Of a stretch of 64,000 nucleotides of DNA, positions 11,901 to 22,019 are shown piece after piece; position 1 is the stretch's first letter; each line of letters opens with the position of its first letter. A model generated the notes under the pieces. That model was not told the DNA's origin. It saw nothing but the letters and a program-made list of their open reading frames with translations, and ran no database searches. Both the position numbers and the translations under genes were made by a program. This DNA comes from Ulva prolifera. Its lineage: Eukaryota; Chlorophyta; Ulvophyceae; Ulvales; Ulvaceae. The stretch is from contig CM041201.1 of assembly GCA_023078555.1 (NCBI GenBank), positions 8,501,172 to 8,565,171 on the forward strand. Direction: 5' to 3'.

Positions 11901-12201
11901 GTCACAGTTTCACCTGCTTGAGGACATCTCATTGCGGGACAGTGGTTTGTCTGACAACGACCTGCAGGTGCTGTCGTCCGAGCTGGTCTCGCTGTCAGGC
12001 CTGCGTATGCTTGCACTGTCTTTGAATGATTTGAGTGAAGAGGCAGTCTCTAGAGCAGCAGAGGTGTTGCCGCGAGTCATAATTGAGTTCGAGCAAGATG
12101 ATGAAGATGATGTCCTGTCAATGGATGGTGATGACGAGACGGAGGATGACGATGAGGCCGATGAGGAAACTGACAGTGATGATGCCAGTGAAGATAGCTA
12201 G
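8936..12201 (+). CDS. SKP1/BTB-like domain plus leucine-rich-repeat protein
   Basis: Exons 8936-9247, 9392-9478 and 9583-12201 join in phase 0 at both introns and encode 1005 residues. Residues about 15-135 resemble a SKP1/BTB fold: short beta strands (HVAIEVKDGRIYVDG), a helix ending LLQEML, a serine-leucine strand, a helix containing WRQYISMI, then VLEAADVLIDE and a helix with AARAIAADLTLRKELL. From about residue 180 to 970 there are regularly spaced leucine-rich repeats (LKYVDLSSN, LKTLDLSYN and similar) of the ribonuclease-inhibitor type. The last 30 or so residues are nearly all Asp and Glu. The LRRs suggest a protein-binding scaffold; the SKP1-like part suggests, by inference only, a link to cullin ligases. 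A second in-frame ATG at 8948 has a better context. Confidence 0.85.
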
Positions 12202-12981
12202 TCCATTTCACTGCTTTGATCCCATTTTGTTCATGCTGCAGAGGCGATCTCGATAGATTTTTGTGTAGCCTGTGGCCGTCAATGTGCCCTGCACCAGTTG
12301 TTGCCAGTTGCTGGCAAACTCACGATTAGATGCATGTGCTGGCGGCAGCCCTGCACACATCACTAGCTACTGACAAGCAACCCGTAGTAATTGCGTGCGA
12401 AGAAAATCATGCCGCAGCACTTCTAAGGCATACTGTCTGCATTGAACAATTGGCTACCCGATACCAAATTATTGAGACTGCGTTTTTGACTGGCTAGAAA
12501 CCGGTGCCACAGAGGGAAGGTCGCACATCTCCCCTGAACTGTATCATGGGTGACGACTTCCCCCACTTGTACCACAGTTTTTATAGAAGCTGTGCTGTGA
12601 ACAATTTTGGAAGCAGCAGTACCACTGGAGCAGCGACTGACAGATCGTGTTCAGTGTTATGGGTGACAGGTCATGCTTGACGGGCATTTATTTAAATCAC
12701 GGTCTTGGCTGATGCCACTTTTAATTGAGAAAGTGGTGATACAGGACGGTTTCGATCAGCTTGCCGTGCATAGCGATCAAATCATGATTGTGTGTACATT
12801 GCAGAAACTAGTCAGCATACCAGCACAGAGTCCGGCCTCCTCCATCTCTTTGACCACAGCCTCACAACAGGCTAACTGCAGATCCAAACTGACAGACAGG
12901 CGATGCGCAAGAACTGTCACAAAGCATGCCGCCTTAGAGCCAGAGCCTCTGACAGACTCATTTGTGCATGCAGCTACAATA
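12202..12981. other. Convergent intergenic region
   Basis: About 0.8 kb between the convergent LRR and ceramide glucosyltransferase genes. The plus-strand frame at 12673-12987 has no domain and overlaps the end of the minus-strand gene. It holds the 3' untranslated regions. Confidence 0.4.
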
Positions 12982-15088
12982 TCATGAATGCGGTGATGTT
13001 TGTTCAAAATGGTGATGTACGACTTGCACCACTCGGCCTGCGCGGATTTTGTACTGGATTCCACTCCATAAGACATCACATCTGAGAAGGTTGAACATGA
13101 TTGCCGCTGGTGTCAGGATGCTGTGGAGAAGCACGCCAATCCATATCCTCGGGTACGAAAGTGATTCTTTGGGACTCTGTTCAGGCGCATAGACTCGGAT
13201 CGCTTCAAGGACTGTCGATGAGAACCGGATGGAGCTGAAGTACATGGCCGCAAACATCACAATCATGACTATAGTGACTGCATCGCACTGCGACACTGCA
13301 CACTGTAACACTCCAACAACACAATCCTGCACAAGTAGCAACATTCTTGATGCTCCTGAGCGATCCAAAGACTTTGGCAAGGATTCTAGGCATGATGACA
13401 TAGCAAACAGGGATATGATGCGGTACGAAGCACACCTGATGCAATACCGTAGATAGAGAAACGGGAAGGAGCAGCTTGATTGTGCATGATGTTCCAGCCA
13501 GGCTCTTTATACCCAGGATGGCTGCGGCAGCCACCGTCAGCAACGCGTCAAGTGCAGAGAGGCACATTAACAGATGGTTCAGCATACGATTGTGCATGTT
13601 TGCGTATGTGTCAAGCACAAACATCTGCCTACAAACACAGCGTTCAGCAGTCATAATCAGACATGATGCTCTAAGTTGCGCAATCATGGCAACGTTGGTA
13701 TATGCATACTAAATGACAGTACTATGCGCATTCATGAACTCACTAATTCACAGACCGACGCAGTTGTGGTACAACACCTGATGAAGACTACTTTTGCAAA
13801 GCATTCTCAGCTGCAATCAGATGGACGCATTGCTGCTTGGAACAAATGCCTGACCAAGGAGCATTCAATGGTGCTATGCAATGGGCGCCGTGGGACAGAC
13901 GCACCACTGCTGCACACCTGCATACGTAGTTCCAGCAGTCTGAAAAGCTTGTGTCGGCGTCCACTGACTGCAAGAAGACAGCTGATGCTGGGCTGTGAAT
14001 GCGGAGATTGTTCTGTGCACAGATGGCTGCTGCAGTCATGTCATCTGAGTAGCCTCCTGCCCGCCAAGCCTGCAAGTGCACAGTCACGAGCTTAGTTTGT
14101 TCACTCCAGACTCCACATGAGGGGGGGGAGACTCCACATGGGGGGGGGCATACACACAAGGCAAGACACAACCGTGAGTCTAGACCATTGTCATGCCAAT
14201 CTTTGCATCGAATGCACACCTTGACCAACCCATATCTGTCTTCCTTCAGGGCACTGCACCGGAACAGCATGCAGCCACCCCACACGTTGCTGACCTTTGG
14301 AAAACTAAAGGGGATGATGAGCTTGAAGTGGAAAGCAAGAATTGCATACGCAAAAACGCTTGCACCCTGACGAGTGGGGATGTCAAAAGGATAACCTGTC
14401 GCCATGAATATAGCTGGATCCGCTTCAAGTGCTTGCACCATCTCGCAAAGCATAGTGCTATGTATGTGGGCATCATCATCCATGCAGAGGATGTAACCGC
14501 AGCCTTTTGAAACTCGTTGTATACCGTAGCAAAGGCTGCATGGGAAATTGATGTATTGAGTGGGCCTCTCCACAATGTGTAAACTACGTGCCGATGCCAA
14601 GCAAAAGCTAAACTTCAGATCAGGCCTCAGATGTCAGCATTGTACTATCCGTGTGCGTGTACAGGATCAGTTTCACGAGGAACAGCTTGGAAGGAGCTGC
14701 ACTTGTGGATTTTCTGGCTGCAAGAGGATGCATGGCCTGTGACGCAGACCTTGACACGCCCGTCAGAGATTCTGAGCAGCTGTTCAGCAATGCAGAAGCT
14801 TGGATCATCTCGGCTGTGAACAAGGATAACGACCTCGATTGTGCCACTGTACTGGAGGTCAAGCAACGAGGCCCAATGATGCAGCACTCGTGCACGTCCT
14901 CCCGCTGACGGGATAAGGATAGTTAAGTGGGGCTGCGTGTGCTTGGGTGCAGTGGATGCATTGGCAGGCGCTTGTCGATGGGTATTCCGTGCCATGCCAG
15001 AGCGCCTTGCTGAACCAGCATAGTACCAACCCACTGTTAGCACAGCGCTCAAAATTGTGTAGGCTATCTGCACAGTAGCACACATCAA
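12982..15088 (-). CDS. Ceramide glucosyltransferase (GT21)
   Basis: Clear exons on the minus strand are 14703-15088, 14220-14535, 13918-14069, a fourth starting at 13628, and a last one ending at 12982; the first three junctions are in phase. The N-terminus has one membrane helix, then a GT-A domain: LTILIPSAGG, a region ending CSQKIHN, CMDDDAHIHS (the D2 metal-binding motif), ATGYPFDIPT, the VWGGCMLF segment, EDRYG and GGYSDDM (D3). The exon after that holds WNYVCRQMFVLDTYANMHN. The C-terminal part is hydrophobic with several membrane helices and ends near LWSGIQYKIRAGRV. The order and spacing match plant glucosylceramide synthase, which makes glucosylceramide from ceramide and UDP-glucose at the ER/Golgi. 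The exon limits between 13628 and about 13300 are uncertain. Confidence 0.9.
14108..14147. repeat. Two-copy tandem repeat with G8-G9 tracts
   Basis: Two copies of a unit of about 20 bases, GACTCCACATG followed by a run of eight to nine G. It sits in the minus-strand intron between the EDRYG and GGYSDDM exons of ceramide glucosyltransferase, so it is C-rich on the transcript. Confidence 0.8.
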
Positions 15089-15439
15089 CAGCAGCGACGA
15101 GCCTGCACAGTGCTTGTGGGCTCACCACTTGGGATCCGTCGGTATGTTGATCAACTTCAGGCAGACTCTGTAACACTGCAACGAGGCAAAATTGCAGCTC
15201 TTCGTGAGGACCGTTGCAAGAACCGGATGTTGGAATGACGATGGGCACATCTATGATTGCGCATTCTGATCCTGCTTGCGACAATGTGCACAAACCCGGC
15301 ATGCAGTCGAATGCAGCATGCCATTGCCTACAGGAGCATACCTTCAGCCAGGCACATATGCAGATTGTCACAGCGCTGAAACTCATCCAAGACAGCGTGA
15401 CCAACTGAGCGTGGCCTGATCAGACAACCACTGCTGAAG

Positions 15440-15778
15440 TCATTTGATCACATCGTGACCAATGGCCACGCTCGAAGCACCACCGATGATCCCCGAAAGC
15501 TGCTGATGAGGCGGAAATATGCTATCATACGATACAAATGCAGTCACACACAAGGCACATATATTGTATGGTATGTCGAGTGGAGAAAGCAGGATGACAA
15601 AGTTAAGCGTCGGCAGCCTGGCCGGGATCAAACGTTTCAGTTCACACTGTCGAGCCAAGCCCGGCTTGCCACCAAGGCCATCAGTAATCAGTTGCCATGA
15701 TAGCAAGAACTCGGCTGACGGTCCTGAGGATACACAGGTTACTCTGTTTTGCGCTACGTCCGATTCGATGAAGCACAT
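15440..15778 (-). other. Candidate orphan exon with weak PIG-T-like C-terminal similarity
   Basis: A 112-codon minus-strand frame. It contains a hydrophobic helix followed by SPLDIPYN and a second hydrophobic stretch ending in DSIF. The layout recalls the conserved C-terminal PDFSMPYN-membrane-helix segment of the GPI transamidase subunit PIG-T/GPI16. No upstream PIG-T exons are visible to the right, where another small gene model ends at 15819, so this could be a gene remnant, a chance frame or the last exon of something unrecognised. I do not assign a function. Confidence 0.2.
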
Positions 15779-15818
15779 GCATTGCGGAACATGTGTCCCC
15801 GCAGCACTTCAGCTGAGT

Positions 15819-16249
15819 TCAGCCAAGCAGATGCACGAAAATCGCAAAGGCAACAACAACGCCACCGATTTGGCTCCAATGCCATGTTGATGCATCTGTT
15901 GATCTATAAATCGGGGTCGATTGTCCCGTTGGAGCAGGACAGTCCGTGGGCAGATGTGCTGTGGTGTTGTGTAGTTTCCCTGGAACACCATTGCGTACAA
16001 GTCCTGAAGTATCCACGTGCCAGCTGTTGGGTTATTATGATTTTGGTTTTTGTGATCTGCACTGCTTATCTGATTGTGCACTAAGAACAGCCCGACCCCC
16101 GGGTACATCTTACGCAGATCACCGAAAAACAAATTGCGCCAGATTTGCCGCGACCAATAGCTGAGACTGGTCAGATGCAGACTGCTGAAGAATGGCTCAG
16201 ACTGGTTCGCTTCTGGGCGTGCGAGTGATCGCTCTCTGGACTTCACCAT
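15819..16249 (-). CDS. Hypothetical small tail-anchored protein
   Basis: Exons 16114-16249 and 15819-15979 join in phase (donor GTAAGA after the first base of a codon, acceptor TTCCAG supplying two bases) and give up to 98 residues. The middle is polar and rich in Thr, Ser and Pro. The C-terminus is one hydrophobic helix, WSQIGGVVVAFAIFVHLLG, directly followed by the stop, as in a tail-anchored ER or organelle protein. I do not recognise the family. The putative ATG at 16249 overlaps, on the opposite strand, the ATG chosen for Derlin, so the true start may lie elsewhere. The in-phase junction is the best support for a real gene. Confidence 0.4.
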
Positions 16250-17460
16250 GAGCGATCATGTGTCGTATATCTGGAGGTCGCCTGTGAGCAAAGAATGCAT
16301 GAACGCAAGAGTAATTTCACGTCGCCATTCGAACAATGTAGCAGGACCTATGATGTGTGTCCAATGTAAGAATTGCTGCTTGCCTGATGTTGCTGATTTG
16401 TTATGACCGTCCCTTCATGCTTGCAGCTACCACCCGTCACTCGGGCTTATCTGGTACTCTCAGTGATAACTACAGTGCTGTGCTCCTTGGAGGTGCGGAT
16501 TACTGCAGCATCCCCATGGCGCGTTGAGTACGAGCAAGTTGAGTGGAGTTTCTCAAGCAGAACTGAAGAAATTTTTGTAAGTACAGGTGGTTCGTGAGCT
16601 GCATCTGTACTTCAATTTCCGACAGATTCTACAAGGCCAAGTCTGGAGGCTTGTCACATGCTTCCTGTACTTTGCACCTTTTAGTACGCTTTTTTGCCCA
16701 TGCCTGTGAGCTGGGTGTTGCAACCTCCAGTGATCATGCAGAATCTGCACGTATGTGTAATGATGGGGTTATTATGTACCGCTGCAGGCTTCGATTTCGT
16801 CTTCCAGATGTACCTTTTGGTGCGGTACTGCAGATCGCTCGAGGAAGGCAGCTTCCGTGGCAGGTCATCAGGTTTCTTGTGGATGCTTCTGCTAGGTATG
16901 ACCGGCTGACATATTCCCGCATCCACTATTCCAGTTTTTTTTTTGTTGGGGTTGCTTTCACATTCTATGTCTGCCATTGTACAGGGGCAACCATGATGGT
17001 TGTGGTGGCACCTTTCATCAAGAGCAGAGCGAGCATGTTCCTTGGACCCTCACTAACATTCATGGTCGTATATGTGTGGGCAAGACGCAACCCATATGTA
17101 CGGCTCAGTCTCTTTGGGCTCTTCGACTTCACTGCACCATACCTGCCTTGGGTGTTGCTGGGCTTCTCAATGATTTTGGGGGCCAGTCCAGTGAAAGATC
17201 TGCTAGGAATTGTCGTGGGACATGTGTACTATTTCTTCGAAGATGTGTACCCCCGCATGAGCCATGGATACCGTCTGTTGGCGACGCCAGGGATCCTGGC
17301 GTCCCTGTTTGGTGAAACGCAGGCCCCACAACGGGTGCAAAGACCCCCGCCCGTAGCAGCTGATCTGGCACAGCCTGAACAGGCACACGCGCCAACAGCC
17401 GATGCACAACCAGAACAAGTGCCTGAGCAACCAGCAGAAGGGCACTTACATGAGGACTGA
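16248..17460 (+). CDS. Derlin (Der1-like ER membrane protein)
   Basis: Five exons, 16248-16283, 16427-16576, 16626-16683, 16788-16895 and 16985-17460, all join in phase and give 275 residues. Exon 1 supplies [12 protein letters not shown] and exon 2 [12 protein letters not shown], the family's conserved N-terminus. [15 protein letters not shown] matches the derlin WR motif, [10 protein letters not shown] the next helix, and [10 protein letters not shown] holds the GxxxG-like segment before the last helix. A hydrophilic tail of about 60 residues, rich in Gln, Pro and Ala, follows. Derlins are rhomboid pseudoproteases that move misfolded proteins out of the ER for degradation (ERAD). The small first exon was placed by phase and by the SYIWRSLP-like match; an alternative start is unlikely. 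Confidence 0.92.
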
Positions 17461-17811
17461 TGCACACTCTGAAGTTGTTGACCGCTCTGCAGGCACCTGA
17501 ACACATCAGGCAGCGGAAGCATTCGGTAATATAGCGTAGACCAGTTATAGATTCATAGCATCGCATGCTGAGTCCACTATGGTTTCATGATCATGTACTG
17601 TGTATCATGTTGACTTTGCACTTGGCTGCAACTGATGCTGCACCGCAACATGAGATGAGGCCATGCCAATGAATAATGACTTGATCAGATATACATGCAT
17701 AGCTTCATCCTGAATAAGCGTGGCTGCTAAAAAGAAAGTACTGCAATTGCAACTAGAAGCTCAGCGGCTCAATCATGCACTCTGCAAAGGCCAGCACAAT
17801 GGTACACCTGG

Positions 17812-19369
17812 TCAAGGGCGCCTAATCAGCGTAATTTCATGCTGCTTGAAATAGCGGCGGTCCTCAGAGTCCACCAGTACAAGGTTCAGAAAGTACTTGA
17901 TGGAGAACTTATTCTGAACCGCCTCATACGAAGGTGAAAGCTCCAGCGGCTTCAAGTACAGCCGCACTGGCAGAACCTCACCCCGCACAGGTGCCCCATC
18001 CATGATTTCAAACTTGTACAGAGTCTGAATGTCTGGGACTACCTTAGAATCGGTGGTCGTGATCTCCTTGCGTCGTACCTCCAGCTCCATTGTCTTCAAG
18101 TTGATCTTCACCAACTTGAAATGAACACTTCCCAGGACACAGTCTTGAACTCCGTAAACGCTGCTGCTGTATGTGAACTCGAGGTGCAAACAATTCTCGA
18201 TGCCCACCTCCAACTGCACAACACCAACACATGTCGGAGAATGTTCAGCGCAGCACCGATGCCACTGTGCATAATGCCTGTGACGGGTCTGACGTTCCGC
18301 CTGGAGTAATCGTCTGTGTGTATCAACTGATGGTTGATATACACAGTCCGTCCATTCGCAGTAGATGCACTAGACCACCGCCACAGCACCAGACCACGGC
18401 ACAAACCAAGGCACTGTCACACGTGCCACCAGACCACTCACCTAGAACAGAACACCTAGAACAGAACACCATAGCATACACTCATGTGCACTCATGTGCA
18501 TTCAAAGTTTTTGTTCAAGCTAGCTGCCACCTGAATGCAGATTTGAGATTGTTGTGGTTGTGGGTGTGAGACCGCGGGCCAAAGGCTAGCCCCTGCTCGT
18601 GGGTTTCATGCAAACATGCAGCGAACGTGTGCTTTGCTGCAGGTCCAAGTGTACACGGTGTGAGGAGAGCAGAGCCACACCTTTATTGGTTCTTCAGTCG
18701 GGAGAGCTGTGCAAGGATTTTGGACCCACAAAGGAAATTCCTGATTGAAGCCACCGACGCTCTTTGACACAGTCACCTTGAGTACGTATCGTAGCCGCAC
18801 CGTGTGCCCTCGATAGCTGTCCATTGACGCGTCAACATTGTTGAATTCGAATGGCAGCGCCTGCTCGCTGTGCGTCTCACCCGCTGGCGCCAATTCTCTT
18901 GCTGCAATGCAGACGGCCAGGTTGATACAGGCTGGTGCAAGAATAAATGGGGTTCACCAGCATGCATGATGATGAGGTAACACACTCAGAGACAGAAACT
19001 GATGATGTTTTACTCCAGATTTCCGGAGCTCAATCGTGCCAAGGAGTTGTGCACGGACGCCCAAGTGGTCCAGTTTGCCTCCGGCTTGCGAGCTGATGAT
19101 CTTCACCTGTAGGCTGGTGCACCTGAGTGCAGAACGCAGCCATTACTGGCCATGTCAATGCCACATAAACGCACCTGTCCACAAATTTTTGTATTATCTG
19201 TTCTAACATATAGGGGCATCTCCTCCGCTGCGTGTTGGCCTTGTGCCTTGAGTCGAATTGTGGGGACTGTCTCATTCGTGTCGGGATGTGTGAACTCCAC
19301 CTCTATCCGGGAGTGATTATGTCCAACAGCATTGCTGACAAACCCAAGAAGCCCTTTCCCCTGTGACAT
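17812..19369 (-). CDS. VPS26: Retromer subunit VPS26 (A/B type)
   Basis: Minus strand. Exon 1 (19175-19369) starts MSQGKGLLGFV, and exon 2 begins at 19106 with VKIISSQAGGKLDHLGVRAQLLGTIEL. Further exons include FEFNNVDASMDSYRGHTVRLRYVLKVTV (about 18750-18900) and, in 17812-18219, VGIENCLHLEF, LYKFEIMDGAPVRGE, FSIKYFLNLVLVDSEDRRYFKQ and EITLIRRP. These are the two arrestin-like lobes of VPS26, about 300 residues in the family. VPS26 forms the cargo-recognition trimer with VPS35 and VPS29 on endosomes. The first 60 residues diverge from animal and plant VPS26. The junction between the IEL exon and the next one (about 18900-19020) was not resolved, so one short exon may be missing. Confidence 0.92.
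18440..18500. repeat. Short tandem repeats in a VPS26 intron
   Basis: CCTAGAACAGAACA occurs twice in a row (from 18440), followed by two direct copies of CTCATGTGCA (18481-18500). They lie between the VPS26 exons that end near 18219 and begin near 18600. Confidence 0.7.
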
Positions 19370-20041
19370 ATGACATCGGCATGATACAACTGCAAAATGT
19401 AACAGCTGGCGGGGACCTTGCTCGCTGTGTAACTACAGACCGTGTGCTCTGGTGCACTGTGCACAAGTGGAAGGGATGACCTTGACCGAACGCTCACAAA
19501 AACACGCACCCCAGACTTTCCATTGGCCATAATGTGAAGCTCTAACTGCCGAATGCGCAATTTGCGGTCTCAAGATCTAGATTCACAGCTCCCGCGCGCT
19601 GACCTTGGACTTCTGATTCCAGTTCTACGATCAAGTACTATCATCGCATCCCGATTAACGGAACGATGATGTGTGTTTTCCGTGTCCCTGGAATCAATGT
19701 TCACAACCCTGCCATAGATACACCTCGAATCTGCTCCTCCCCGTGCGGACGGTTGAATTTCTCGACGCACGTCCGTCTCACAGCTTACAACACAGTAAAC
19801 AATGAATGCCCGTTCAAGCCATCTGCCCTGATCACGTAAAGTTCCAACCGTCATTCTGCAGTCCGCATGCTTCACGGGAGGAGGGTGGCTAAGGGACATA
19901 CAGTCTCAGGGCAATGCAACAGTAAGCATGAACTACGTTCCATACTACGATCTCACGTTGGTATTTACGCCCACGCCAGCCATGTTACACAGCACTCACT
20001 GCCCGCTTCAAACGCTACGATGATCAAAGCATATATCATCG
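19370..20041. other. Region upstream of VPS26, no supported gene
   Basis: Promoter side of VPS26 and 3' flank of CGLD27. A minus-strand frame at 19570-19899 is Arg- and Ser-rich with no recognisable domain and no in-phase partner. Confidence 0.4.
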
Positions 20042-20046
20042 TTACA
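20042..20046 (-). terminator. TGTAA polyadenylation signal (CGLD27)
   Basis: TTACA on the plus strand, hence TGTAA on the transcript, 56 bases after the minus-strand stop codon at 20102. Confidence 0.45.
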
Positions 20047-20101
20047 AACAACAAAATAGAACTACTGCTTCATTTTGAATTGAAATTTAGCACAAAGCTC
20101 C

Positions 20102-21266
20102 TCAGCACCTGCACACAAGGTAGCCAGTGAATTCAACATCTGCAAAGAGTTGGTACACTACACATTGACGATCGGGCATGTCAGATTGATCGACACCTGC
20201 TTTTGCCTTGTAGTACCGGTCCCCACAGTACCCAGGCATTCCCCCCAGTGCAGCCTGCTCTTCTGCTGCTGCAAAGTCATCTTCCATGAACACCGACAAG
20301 TCCGTCACGTTTTTGCTGTATATGATACCGTTGTTGGTGACAGTGGTAGGCATTGGGCCCCTCTTCACTGCGGCACCTCTGCCATACATGCCATCATCAT
20401 CTGTAGATGCACGGATGGTACCTACCAGCAGCACGGCAGATATAAGCAGCCCGGCACCTGTCCCCAACATGGTCTTTCGCAGCTTGCGCATGACCGGGGT
20501 CACCTCGTATGTACCCAGGAGTCGATCCCTTGCCAGGACCTGCACGCAAGTTAACGTGCAGATGTCAAAGCTGACAAGGGCATGAGACACGTTGGCACGA
20601 TCTGAGCGAGTTCACGGACGCATGCCCAAACATCCATGTCAGAGAACGGTTGGACAGCCCCACCTCTGGCGGCTTCACAAACTGCTGCCCATCATACCAT
20701 CCTGTCTCCTGCACCGAAAACGCCGGTCTGCGAGATCAATGCACTGAGGTCGGGAGTGCAGCTGTTTCAATTTGATGTCAGGCCGTGGAAAACGGATCAC
20801 GGACCTCATACTCAATCGTTGCAGACAGCAACCGCTCCCCTACATATGCCCACCCCAGGTAGATGCGAAGCGTCACTACCGTTGTGACCAACAAAGCACC
20901 GAGACTTCCTGCTAACACAAACTGAGGAAGTTGATCAGATGGATCGAACGTCTGGTACGCAATTGGCCCCCCAAGAAATGCAAAAACGAGGGCAAACACA
21001 GTTGCCAATCGCAACGTAAAGGATGCGCCTTCCAGCGTGGCCCAAGAGAATAAAGCGCCCTCTTTCACTTGCTGTAATTCATTCACTGGCCTTTGCAACG
21101 ACGGTACGGCTGTCTCAAGGCTCTCATAATCTATCAGGGAGTCTCTATCAGGCTTATCTGACCCGGCATGCACCAGAACACATTTTCTGCATGGGTGATT
21201 TGACAATGACCTGCATGGCAGCGTTTTCGATAGGAAACGAGATCGGGATAATTGAAAGTACAACAT
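20102..21266 (-). CDS. CGLD27: CGLD27 homologue (DUF1230, Ycf36-like), plastid membrane protein
   Basis: Three minus-strand exons, 20805-21266, 20664-20708 and 20102-20539, join in phase 0 and give 314 residues. After an N-terminal stretch of plastid-targeting type come RPVNELQQVKEGALFSW, a membrane helix ending FLGGPIAYQTFDP, a second helix, and RIYLGWAYVGERLLSATIEYE. The tiny second exon gives ETGWYDGQQFVKPPE, and exon 3 VLARDRLLGTYEVTPV plus one more helix. This is the full signature of DUF1230 proteins, conserved in the green lineage and diatoms. In Arabidopsis and Chlamydomonas the family has been linked to growth under low iron; its molecular role is unknown. The C-terminal tail beyond the third helix (about 85 residues) is longer than the core family. 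Confidence 0.9.
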
Positions 21267-21364
21267 TCAAGCTAGGCTGTGCTGTGGCCACAAAACTTAC
21301 TTTGCAGCAGGCAGGACCAACTTGAGTTCGATCAAGGTTCTTTACAAGCACAAAATGATGTCAA

Positions 21365-21520
21365 ATGACACACCGGATGGGAAATGAGCTGCCGCAGGCA
21401 TTGGCGGACCTGATGGCCTCTGAATACATGCTGATCCAGCCTACGCTTGCAGATCGTAAGCTACCGCAAGTGTGGGTCTCAAACTATCTCAATTTCAATG
21501 AAGCAATTGCTCTGATTTGA
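21365..21520 (+). other. Small open reading frame of 51 codons, protein-like
   Basis: A plus-strand frame from an ATG at 21365 (second ATG at 21377) to TGA at 21518-21520. It reads as a well-mixed sequence (ELPQALADLMASEYMLIQPT, then DRKLPQVWVSNYLNF) rather than the Cys/Arg/Ser-rich sequence typical of shadow frames here. It lies between two minus-strand genes. No family recognised; it could be an exon, a small peptide gene or chance. Confidence 0.2.
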
Positions 21521-22019
21521 GGCCGAAACGTGACTTCAGACTTAGTACATCCCGCAGATACTGGGTACCCAGCGATGCAAGTGCGGAACGACCGGGACCT
21601 GACACATGAACATCGCAGCTGGGTACAAACATGTTACGCACGGAAACGTTTAGGCACACGCATTCGTGCAGACAGGACTTTGCACTTCGTATGAGAGTTG
21701 TCCGATAGCCACAGGCCACAAGCACCGATCGAACAATCGAGAGTATCGTCGTGGCTTCTGTCCCGCAGCACAGGAGCCAGACAGCAGGCGCCAAATCCAG
21801 GCGGACGCAGCGCAAGGATTGCACACGCACACCTGACAATAAGCGAAATCACAATTACAAATTTCACGACACGCAAGCCTCACACCCTGATGGCTGAGTT
21901 GGGTAACAACAGTCCTGTTCTGTTTGGCACCAAGGCAATCTGACCACCCTACTAGCACTTCGCCCTGGCAAGACAATTGACAGACATACGTGCATGTACA
22001 CTCTGTACATAGCGTGCTC

